From the NCBI GenBank assembly GCA_942159475.1, contig OW804095.1, forward strand, positions 54,216,773-54,280,772: 64,000 nt of DNA, written 5' to 3'. The DNA is from Sthenelais limicola (taxonomy: Eukaryota > Annelida > Polychaeta > Phyllodocida > Sigalionidae). The notes under the pieces are model-generated. The model had not been told where the DNA came from. It searched no databases and saw nothing but the letters and a program-made list of their open reading frames with translations. Both the position numbers and the translations under genes were made by a program. Positions within the stretch are counted from its first letter, which is position 1. The number at the start of each line of letters is the position of its first letter. Shown here one piece after another: positions 35,064 to 47,000 of the stretch.

Positions 35064-38000
35064 CCAGAGCTATAGCTCTGCTCTCACCAATGCTTGCTCC
35101 CATCTCTCCCCCTCTCTCTCTTCTCTCCCCCCCCCCTCCCCCTCTCTCTCTTCTCTCCCCCCCCCCCCCCCACACACACACACTTTCTATTTCCTATTGT
35201 TGGATTTAAGCGATTAAACGAAGCACTTCGCCATTAACTTTTGGTTCTCAAAAGTATCAGTTCTTTAGACGCATATATCCTTTCATGTATGTAACCGAAC
35301 TAACCTCATGACCGGAAAACTCCACATAATGACTTGAGATGTTCCATTTTACTTTTTAGATCATCGAAATATATATAAATTATATATCCTCAATACCTAT
35401 CGTACCTTTCTAATGTATGTTCTTGGAATCTACACATAGAGTTATTCATGTACCGTGTCCTACATAATCTGCATGGACTGTGTTGTGTGTCATGGCCCAA
35501 ATGTAATTAATTATGTTGTAATCTCTTATAGAGATGTTCATGACATTATTGGGGGATTCCCTGTATGGTGTTCATGACGCCATTGGGGGATTTCCCCTAT
35601 GCACACAGCCAGTAGGAGGGCAAGAGAAGGGTGAGTGTGTGTGTGTGGTGGTGGTGGGGTGGGGGGTGGAGGGGTGTGGAGGTCAAGGAAGAGGAGGCAG
35701 AGGAAGAGTGGGAGATGAGGGAGAACTGAGAGAGAGGGAGGGAGAGGGGAAGAGGGAAGGGGAGGGGAAGAGAGGAGAGAGATAAAGCTAGACACATGAA
35801 TCCCCTCTCTCGTCTATAGGCCAGGTACATTTCTAGTAATTTATAAAGGAACATTTTAAAGCCATTATATGGACTTTGTGGGCCATCTTGTATTTGAGAA
35901 TAGTTAGACGATGGCTATTTGGATATGTTTGTGTATGAAAGAATATCCCAAATCCAAGATAATATCTGTGTGCTGACAGTGCATAGTAAAATATCCATTA
36001 GTCATGTTGAAAGTGTGAGGTAATATCTGGCATAGAAAAGCAAAAGTGTATTCCGAAAAGACTAATTATGGATATTTTGGATATGTTCCCGGTTTCAGTT
36101 TTGATATCATCGCTGATTTGGGACTTGGTGGAGAGGGGCCAAAGCAGAGGGTGACGGTTAAGTTTACTTCATTGCCATCTAGTGGCGATGAGCAGGACCA
36201 AATGAGATATATCTCGCGCATGACAAACCAGTTACTTCCGCTAGTACGAACCTACTCGGACGCATTCATAGGAGCTCCTCGATTCTTTGAGTTTTAAGGC
36301 TTCAAATTCACCATCCGACAAAAGTTTTCCTCACAAACCACTTTATTTAGCCTCAGATCAGTTCGGTGAACTTTCTGAGTCTCAGAAATCAGAACTTTGG
36401 AAGTTCTAGGACTTTTGATCCGATCCGCGAGCCAGTGGTCAAGCTGACCGTTACTGATAGCTTACGCAAGGTGAACACGTGTAGTGACAGCACCAAGTGA
36501 CAGTATGGGAGACGATAACATGACGCGTCAAGAGAAGTTAGCCTTGGATAAGAATAAGAAGGAAAAAGAGGAAAGAGAAAAGAAGGAAAAGAAGGCAAGG
36601 GAAGAAAGAGAGAAAACTGCCGGGAAGGCTTTTTCATCTCTTTTAGGTATGAACCTAGACCAAAGCCAACAACGAGTGTTCCAAGCGAACCTGCTTAAGA
36701 TGCTATCCCCGGGCGGGGAACCTAATAGCAATGGATCATCAGGAATGGGACCATCGGGAAGTGGACTAAACATGGATGGCAGCAACGAAGAAGGTGAGAT
36801 CCCCGAAGAATCGGACAAGATTATGGAGGAGGTGTTCAGCCAGATCACCCAGACCGAGACGCTAGGGCCGGACATAGAGCCCGGAATCATAGAGAAAGTG
36901 GTTCCCCTCTTCACCCAACCGATGAACATCACCAAGCTCGACGAGTACAGGAAGAAGTTTCCAAGACCAGCGAACCTGGAACAGCTCAAGACACCGAAGC
37001 TAAACGAAGAACTACGGAAGGAAATGTCTAAGGATCATAAGGAGAATGACCGCATGTTATCACGCGCTCAGGATTACATGGTCGGCGGCATGTCAGTGGT
37101 GCTAGGCAACATGAACTGGGCAAAAATAGCGGCTAGGGAGGACCCCGACGCCAATATTGCTCTAGGAACTTTAACTGAGGGTTTAGTGATGCTAGTAAAA
37201 GCCTTCACTGAAATCACTAAAGCAAGAAGAGAAGTGATCAAAGTGGACATAAACGAAGCGTTCAAAGCGCTCCTGGATTATGAAAAGCACCCCCCATCAG
37301 CAGACCTGCTCATCGGAGGGGAAATTACAGCCAAAATCGAAGCAGTAAAAAAGGATAATAGGTTGAGAGCGGATCTCAAAAAACCCACAACTAACACTAA
37401 GACCAACAGCCAATACAGGGGAAACGCCAATTCGCCTTTCGCACGTGGTTCAGGAGGTTACGGCAGACGCTCCTACGGGAATGGCTACTACGGGAACCAC
37501 CATGGAGGTGGCTACAACAACTACAACCGGAGTGGTGGTTACAATAACGGCTACAATGGTTACAACAACTACAGAGGAAGAGATAACTCCTCCTCTACCA
37601 GGGGTAGAGGCAGGGGGAACTCAGAAAGATCGAACTCGGGTTTTCCCTCGAAGGGGACCTGCTAGACCAGGTAGGTCCCCTGATTGAGATTGAGATTGAA
37701 GATGAAAATGTATCTAACTGTTTGGGTGCCCAGGCAGGGAGAACCAAAACTTGCATTGACGATTGGGAAGAAATCACCAGTGACCCGTTTATTTTGAACG
37801 CTATTAAGGGCACAAAATTAGATTTAGCTGTCATTCCAGAACAAGCAAGGGCACCAGAAGAGTATAAGTTCAGTGAATTAGAACAATTAGCCATGGACGA
37901 AGAAATCATTAGATTCCTAGCTAGAGGGATTATTGAACCATCAGAATGGGAAGAGGGCCAGTTCGTTTCAAACGTTTTCCTCCGGCCTAAACCTAATGGG

Positions 38001-41000
38001 AAATTCAGAGTCATCTTAGATCTGTCTACACTTAACTTAGACATTGAATACAGTCATTTCAAAATGGAAAGCCTTAGTTCAGCGATGGAACTTTTGAGTG
38101 AGGGTAGCTTTATGGCCTCAATTGATTTGAGGGATGCGTATTACTCGATAGCCATAGCACAGAAGGATAGAAAATTTTTAAAATTTCGCTGGAAAGGGGT
38201 CCTTTATCAATACACATGTATGCCAATGGGACTAGCTCAGGCTCCCAGATATTTCACTAAAATCCTCAAAGCGGTTTTCGCTTCACTACAGGAAAAGGGT
38301 CATTCATGCTTTGGGTTCATAGATGACACGTTCATTATAAATGAAACAGCAGAGAGATGCAAAGAAACAGTTCAGGAGTTAGAACAACTTTTCACTAAAC
38401 TAGGGTTTACAGTTCATAAGGAAAAGAGTGTATTCACACCAACCACTAGACTTACCTTTTTAGGGTACATTTTGGATTCAACAACCATGTTGGTCACGCC
38501 AACACCAGAGAAAATTGAAAATTTTTTAGACATGGCTACAAACTTGTTAAAAAACAGAAGACATTCTATCCGCCAAGTAGCAGCTCTAGTAGGCACTATG
38601 GTGGACTTAACAAAAGGAGTAGAATATGGCATGGGTCACTACAGAGCTATAGAACTAGACAAAATCCAAGCACTTAGGATTAGCAACGGGAATTTTGATG
38701 CCAAAATGAGATTATCCCCAGAAGCAAAGCAAGACATTGAGTGGTGGTTAGCCAACATCCAAGCGGGCAAGAGAAGGATCTGGGAGAGTCCCCCAGATAT
38801 CGTATTAGCCTCTGACGCCTCTAACGAAGGGTGGGGAGCAGTCGTAGATGGGGTTTCAACAGGTGGGAAATGGAAACCTGAGGAATTAGAATTACATATC
38901 AATGCAAAAGAAATGCTAGCTTGCCTCCTGGGCATTAAAAGCCTACTAAACGTATGGAACTGCCAGATCAAATGTGAACTAGACAATACAACAAGAGTAG
39001 CTTATATTAACAGATTAGGAGGCACCAAATCGGTCCAATGTGAAAGATTAGCTAGAGAAATCTGGGACTACTGTGAGCAACGAGAGATCTGGCTCATAGC
39101 AGTGCATGTACCAGGAGTTTTGAACGTAGTCGCTGACTACGAGTCTCGGAATTTTAGAGAAAACATAGAGTGGGAATTGCCCAAAACAACTTTCCGACAA
39201 ATTTCTAACAAGTGGGGTCCATTTGAATGGGACTGTTTTGCTTCACGATTGAACGCTAAATGTAACTCTTATATTAGTTGGTATCCGGATCCGGAAGCCT
39301 CGCTTATTGACATGTTCGCTCAAGAATGGCCAAATGGACTTTGGTATGCTTTTCCTCCATTCAGATGCCTGACACGGGTCCTCCAGAAACTGGCGAAGAA
39401 CAGAGAGACTCGGGGAGTCCTAGTAACACCAACGTGGACAGCTCAACCCTGGTGGGGGAAGCTCATGAGGAGAGCTCAGATGTGGAAACATCTGGGGAAA
39501 CGAACACTCCACAACACTTCGACAATGGAAACCTGGGAGGTGAAACTCACTGCATGGAAGATTTGAAAGAACTTATGTTGGACTGGGAGGTGAACTGGGA
39601 TGTTATAAACACCATTTTCGCGTCCTGGAGAGACGGCACCATCAAACAATATAATTGTTCTATTAAGAAATGGGTTGCTTTTTGCAAAGGACAGCCAGCA
39701 AACCCGCTTGAAGTAAACATAAATCTGGTTTTGAAATTCTTACAATCGCTGCTAAACAAAGGTTTATCACACTCAGCAATAGGGACAGCGAGAAGCGCAT
39801 TGTCCTCTTTTCTAACATTTGGACAAAAACCCGAAGATACTATAGGGAATCATCCTCTGGTCAGTAGATTCATGACAGGTGTTTACGAAACAAGACCTCC
39901 ACGACCAAGGTACTCCCAGACTTGGGATGTTAACTTAGTGCTAAATCATATCAGGACGTGGGGGTCGAATGAAAAGATGAGTTTGAAGAATCTCACGTTG
40001 AAATTGTGCACGTTGTTCGCTATTGTTACTACCCAACGTATACAAACGCTACATGCGTTTAAGGTCCCCAATATCACTTGGGAAACAGATCAGGTGGTCA
40101 TTAGTTTAGACAAAACCTTGAAACATAACAGAGAAGGATCTAATCTTGATGTGGTAAAGATCCAAAAGTTTAGAGAGGACAGGTCAATCTGTCCGGTAAC
40201 TACACTTAGGGCGTATGTCAAAGCCACAAAATCACTTAGAAAAACAGAACAACAACTGTTCATTTCTTTCGGAAAATTACACAACAAAGTGGCAAAAGAT
40301 TCTATGTCTAGATGGATAAAAATGGTTATGAAAGATGCAGGTGTCAACACCAATGTATTCAAAAGCCACAGTACACGCTCTGCGAGCACATCCAAGGCAT
40401 TAAGTCTTAATGTACCGTTACCAGTTATCTTGGCAAGAGCCAAATGGTCAAATTCCATAACATTTGGAAGATTCTATAACAAGAAAATTGTGAAAGAGAT
40501 CGATTTAGGGAATACCCTACTGAAAGACAATGTAGCAAATAAGAAATAAATTCTTGTGACTAAATCCAGTTTTGCTTTAAAGTCTCATTTGGTCCTGCTC
40601 ATCGCCACTAGATGGCAATGAAGTAAACTTTAAAAGTTAAATGAGGCTTACCTTCGGTTAAAGATGATATTTGACTGTAAGTTTATGAATAACATCTAGT
40701 GGTGATGAGGGATCAAATGCCCGCCACTCGCCACCCTTGATCGTCACAGTTACTTCAGAATAATCGATCAACTGGATTTAGTCAGCGTCCTAGCCTGGTT
40801 TGTCATGCTCGAGATATATCTCATTTGATCCCTCATCACCACTAGATGTTATTCATAAACTTACAGTCAAATATCATCTTTAACCGAAGGTAAGCCTCAT
40901 TTAACTTTTAAATTTTGACCGGAACAGGGGCCAAGCCACCTGTGTTTACATGTTGTGGCATCCTCCCTAGGCAGGCCCTATACTCCGCAACCAGTGTACC

Positions 41001-44000
41001 TAGTATGGAGCAACTCATTGCGGAATAGAGGGCCTGCCTAGGGAGGATGATGTTGTGGGTGCACAGCAGGTTCCAATGGACGCAGAGAGGGCCCCTTATT
41101 AAAAGTCACTTTAGAGGCAGAAAAAAATCTAATATGGCCACCAAACCTGAGGATATATGAGACAACACCATGCCCTATCTTCATCCTAATTTATTTTCCT
41201 TTGATAATTAAGGAAAACAAATACTAGAACAAATGTTGACAGGTCATTGGATGCCCTGTATGTAAGTGCAGGTTGGGTGTATGATGCATGCGCCTGCCCT
41301 GTGGGTGAGGGTGTGTGTGGAGGCACATACCTACAGCTGTGCTCAAAGCCCCACCCACCCTCAGACTGGCCCCGCTCCATGTAAGGAATCAGTGCCAGCT
41401 GTTGTTATCTCGAGCTAAATAGATATTTTGGGATGTTCCCTATTGTGATCATAACATTAGAACCAATCATTTATGATCATTAGAACCAAAGTTACATAGA
41501 TGTATTGTCTGAGTGTCCTGAATTTTAGCCGCCATCTGGAATTTGTCAAATGTCAACTGGATATACCTTTTTATATGTGTACATGCTCATGCTAAATCTC
41601 ATGCGTTTGTCATTAAGTGAAAAAATCTCTGAAAAAGGTGCACTTATATCCTCCACACCCAGCCCTTGTTCATGAAATATATTATTCCCTGGTGAAGGCT
41701 AGGAAAATGTGTTTGTTATACACTATGATATTTTGACATTATAATGATGTAATGATTAATGTCATTTGGAGGAATCTACCAGTTTTCTATTGCACACCTT
41801 CCCTACACACGGTAACCGTATACTTGCGTCAGAGCCAAACTTGTGCATAATGATAAATGTTTCAGAAACCAGTATCTGAGTATAATGTGCTCCATATGAA
41901 CTCATTGTATGCAATAAACAATGTGTACTATTTATCATGCAGCTCGTTTGGGGGATATTTGACGCTAATAATGAGTCACTCTTTCTTTTTATTAGTTCCA
42001 ACAAAGCTATACATTGTATGTATAACTCTGGTTCCATTTCACATGAGCTGTACATCTTCTAATATAATGAAAATGTCTAATTTGTAATAAACCAAAAATG
42101 TCTCCAAACGTGGTAATGTTCGGGCATTCCTAGTCAGTTTTTTTTATGGTGTATCCAAATGTGAACCACTCATCTGACCTTCACAATCACTCTTAACCAG
42201 GATGTTTAAATCCCATGATAATTGTTTTTTCTAATTTTACACACTTTCAGAGACTACGACTCCCTGTCCAAAGAGGATGTTTATGAGAACAATGAACTGG
42301 TAAGACGTTAACGCTCTCTTGCAATTTGCGTTCCAAAACTGCCCATCATAATGTATCGTTTGGCTTTAAACAATATTTTAGTAGTTCTATGTCCTTCACC
42401 ACTCATAAATGAGTTATTCTTGTGTATCTATAGGCATTTCGGGTCGCAAAGGAGCAGTTGAACATCCCTGACTTGCTGGACGCTGAAGACATGGTGGCCA
42501 TGGCTGTGCCTGACAAGCTTTGTATTGTGACCTACGTCAGTCAATACTACAACGTCCTCCGCTCTCTTACGCCTGGTTTGTACATTTTACTAGTGCAATA
42601 CTGAGAATAATACTAAAATATATATACAATGTTGCGCTGGATGAAAATCATTAAACTAAAATGAATATTTTGACGAAGGGCAAGATCTCATTGATGAACC
42701 AACACCAAAATCAACATTTTTTAAAACTCATCTTCCATCAGATAAGAATTGCGTTATAGCGACAATTTTACTTCTACCATCTAAAAAAGAATATTGTTAG
42801 TATATAGTTTTATTTGTTTGAAAATTTGTATTCTGTAGTTACACATTACATTAATCGCAATAAAATTCCTTTAAAAAAACAATGATATCGCTATTATCAG
42901 TGAACACTGAGATTTTATTTAACATTTGATAGTAAAATGATAGAAAAAACGTTACAAATTTACAATTTTGTAGAAAGAAAAAAAAAGAGAGATTGTTGCT
43001 GTGACATGTTAATATAACGTAAAGTACCATCGTACCATGTTGTATAATCAGACATACATATAATGGGTCGTCTAACGACACTGCTAATATAGTGGTCTAG
43101 ATAACAGCTAAAATTGGATCACTGAGCGTCATTTACAGATATTATATTAACTGCGTCTCGGTATACTCCTAGTCGTCACTAACGATAGACATACTAATTG
43201 AAATGTTACAAGGTATACAATGACAACTTTTACTGAACCAGATTTTCTTTCTATTTCTATAGCGGGAGGCCCAGGCATAAAGAAGTCACCAACAAAGCGT
43301 CCACAATCATCAGAGGTCCCTGGGGTCACCGAGCCTAAACGCATTTCCACCGAACCTATCAAAAGTCACGAGAGCCAGGTGGGTGACCCTCCCTTACATG
43401 TCTCGTCAATATTTTAATGTCTATGACTGAAGGTCAAGTTGATTTCTAATGAGAATTAAATTAGCATTTGCCGTATAATGACTATATTAACCTGTTGCAA
43501 ATTGGGGTGTTTTTCTCGAAATATTTTATAACTTTAAAATTATCGTTCATTTGTCTAGAATGTCACTATCCTTTCTCTGAACCACGAGTCATTCTGCCTC
43601 AGTTTAGAGTAAGTGCTGTACGTACCACTCATATTCTCGTAGTATTTTGTATCTTATACGTGGAATTAGAATTTCTGTCACTCAGACTTATAGTATGTTG
43701 GTGTTTTGAATTTAATGTCTAATGAAATAGTTCTACGGAATGATTCGTCGATGGAACTAATTTTAGTCCTTCAGAGCGAGTATTAATGAATATGTTTATC
43801 TAAAGAGTTCTCACGGCTTTACTGTTAGTGACAGGATAGGCTATGGCTGCGTACTAATAAATATGGCCCTGTACTGTAATACTACTTTAAATATGATAAC
43901 AATTAAAAAGTATGTCACGATGTAATCATGCTGGAGCTATAGATGGTATTGTTTCCTTCTTAAGTTTCCTTGAAGTGATAAAAAAGGTTATTTTATCTAG

Positions 44001-47000
44001 TCCAGTCGTTGTGTTAAGCTATATATGAAGTAAGTGTTTGCTGTTCTCCCCAAACTTCACTCGTTTATCTTAGCCACTGGGAAGTTAGACATGCGGTGAG
44101 TCTGGGTGAATGTAGATGGCGCCATAGGCTTGGCTCCCAATGGTGTTGGTGGGATCCTCTTGGACTTCTCATTGAAATTAGTTTGTTTATTCGTGACTCT
44201 TCTGCTTTTGGATTTATTTGGATTGAACAAAATGACGAATGTCTCCATGTATCATACATTCAAGTAGAAGAACAGATTTTGGACCAAGAATTTTATTTTG
44301 AGATTTGGTATTAAAAATTTCATTTGGGAGTTTACGTATCCAAAACCATGTCCTTCCTTTAGCTCTACCCATGTTGATGCGTCTATGTTAGTTTACCACG
44401 GGGTTAGGATACACATATATACGGTATTTCTTTTACCACGGGCTTTGGATACAAATATAATACATACGGTTCCCCACCGGCATCATTGACGGGCTTCTCG
44501 CGTAGGCTCTTCATCTATCTTAAGTGTGCACCGTCTAAATCGTGTCTCTCCCTCTCTATACAGACTGTCCCTCCTAAAGACTCCATCTTATGGAATGGTA
44601 GATGGTGGCCATTTTGTTAACGTTTAATGTCCCCCCCCTTTTCTGGCTCATTGGTTTGGAATAGGTATGGTTCTAGATTTGCCAAGGGTAAACAAATAAC
44701 ATTTCCCCAGAATGTGTTTCACTCTGGGGAAATTTTTAATCGTTAACAACTATTAGCCTAGTCGGAATTATCAAAATCCCTAAATTAAATCTCTTAAAAG
44801 ATATAATATTGGATAAGTACCGAGGAAAGTATAAAAATATAGCTCTATGTGTGTAGTTTTGAAGGGGAAAAGAACTTGCGTGTTTAATAAAAAGTATAGA
44901 TCTACAAATTATTCATCGACATCATGATGAAAATGATGATAGCTTTTCTGCTAAATAAATATTAAACCAGGGCCATCCATCCACCATTCACCCTCATTAT
45001 ATGAAAATGGAACGAGCCTGACCGTGTGAACGTTTTTGCCACTATGCCTGATGAGTTCTCGTGGTTAAATTATTATGAAGATAACTCCCGTGTTTCCACA
45101 TATCGTTTTCAGATTAATTGATTTTATGCTTAATTAACAAACAATTTAGACACCTTTTGGTAAATGTAGTTGTATGCACACATATTGGTACGTCCAATTA
45201 ACAGACGCATACGTTTTAGCGGCAAGTGATTTTCCATGTGAATACGGATTGTTATGTAACAAAACTTTGGCCCTTGAGATATGCCCTCTTTTATAATTAC
45301 CATATTTTGTATATTAATGAGAACTGAAGAGATGACTATCACTTTATAGCTCCCGCGTTCTAGGTTTTGTTCAATAGTAGTTCTGAGTTTATCTTGAAGT
45401 ACGAAAGTCAATGAAAAATTGAATCTCTGAGCATGCCAAAGTTTTCCCTTGTAGACGAGGGCGTGCCTGTTGACAAATTACTTACTGGACTCTCTCAAAT
45501 TTGGCATGCCTCCATCTGAAAAAGAACCGATTTAAAGTTCTTTTTGGTTTCTGATATCAGAGATAAATGCATCCAAAAAGAAATCTTGAAAAACGACGTT
45601 GGAATCAATGTGTAAAAATAGCACCATATCTAGTCGGTCCCTATTAAAAACTAGGAACGGTAATGCCAGATTGTGCACGTTGTAGGTTTTAGTCTATTAG
45701 AATATTGTTTCTGATCAAAACTGAATTACATATTTCCTATTCACAGGCCAAAGGAACGTCGGCAACTCGCAGTGGACATAAGAATTCTATGGGAGACAAG
45801 TGTTACATATGTCATCAGAAAGTCTACTTGATGGAACGTCACCTAGAAGCTGGGAAACTCTACCACAGACATTGCTTCAGAGAGTCTCAGAAATCTTCAT
45901 TCCGGGCCTACCGAGGCACCCGTCACATAGAAAAGCAAGAAAGCAAAGAGAACATCTCCCCCAAGACATCATCGAATATTACTCACAAACCTACGAATCA
46001 ACATAATGGTGCTACCAACACAACGACCTCCAATACCAATGGAACGAAAGGCATGGCTAAATTTTGGGACGCTAAAGTTGCCGGTACAAAATCGCCACCT
46101 TCCTCATCTTCGACGAATTCTTCGCCATCATTGTCAGGCGTCAGTAGTCCTCGGTCCCATTCCCCAGAGTCAAACCTGAGAACATTTAAACTATCTACCC
46201 CTGAAGACACTGACACACAGAGTAAGTCTTATAGAGATAACAACTTCCTCAAGGGTTCCGCAAAACCAAAGCCAACTTCAATCACCACTTCTCGATTTAC
46301 CCAGCAGGAAAAACAGGAGCCCCCTACAAGACCTCTGTTTTCGCCGGTGCCTCCCTCTTCCAGTGCCGGTACATCGCCTCCACTCTCGGCTGGCGCTGCC
46401 GGTCTTTTCCCACATTTCTCGCAAACCAATAAGAGAAACATTCCTTCTGCACCCGTAGAATGTATGGAGGTAGATACTGATACCCCAAGCCTGGAATTTA
46501 GCGCAGCTTCTGTGAAGCGCTCTGGAACCCGTCAGCCCCCATCACAGTTTGAACCTTCCCTTCCTAATAGACTCAAACCAACAACATTGAGGAATCCAAT
46601 AGCTGCTTCTGCGTCACAAATATCGCCATCGCCATCACCAGCGTCATCGTCACCAACCTCTCCCCCTGCATTGTGGTCCCCTACCCCTGTATCTGGTGGA
46701 GAAAGAGGACTAGGACATTTAACCCAGTCCACTAGTAACTCTAATGAAGCAAGCATAGTTAGTGGTCTTTTAAGTAGCCTCTCACATGTCAGACAGCGCC
46801 ATGACACCAAGAAAGACTTACCATCACCCCCTTCCACTTCCTCGACTCCATCCACCTACACCGCCAGTGGTGAGAATCCCTTTACAGGAGGAGCTCAACA
46901 ACAGAAACCATCCAGTATTAGTAGTATCACGAATGATGTATCGCCAAAATCACCGCAAAGTCCCACCAAATATGCCGAGCAACGCAGGTCCATTCTCAAA

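Larger units (their letters stand above)
36160..40912 (+). mobile_element. Apparently intact DIRS-type tyrosine-recombinase retrotransposon
   Basis: Three open, unbroken ORFs in the order Gag-like, RT/RNase H/C-terminal domain and tyrosine recombinase lie between terminal inverted repeats. An internal complementary region (40583-40719) is the exact reverse complement of the two ends joined head to tail: 40583-40630 pairs with 36160-36207 and 40631-40719 with 40822-40910. This is the DIRS hallmark: the internal region templates completion of a circular DNA that the recombinase inserts without a target-site duplication. The ends therefore fall at AAGTTTACTTC (36160) and TTAACTTTTAAA (to 40912), overlapping by AA. 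The element lies in sense orientation inside the MICALL intron. The perfect 89 bp arms suggest a recent insertion. Confidence 0.92.

Noticed and set aside
34946..35217. Leu/Ser-rich open frames over the CT tract
   Set aside because: Low-complexity translations of a microsatellite, open only because the repeat lacks stops.
35534..35854. Overlapping open frames in the purine tract
   Set aside because: Same reason: simple-sequence translation on both strands.
36528..36989. Antisense 153-codon frame opposite DIRS ORF1
   Set aside because: Mirror of the Lys/Glu-rich coding strand, with no independent support.
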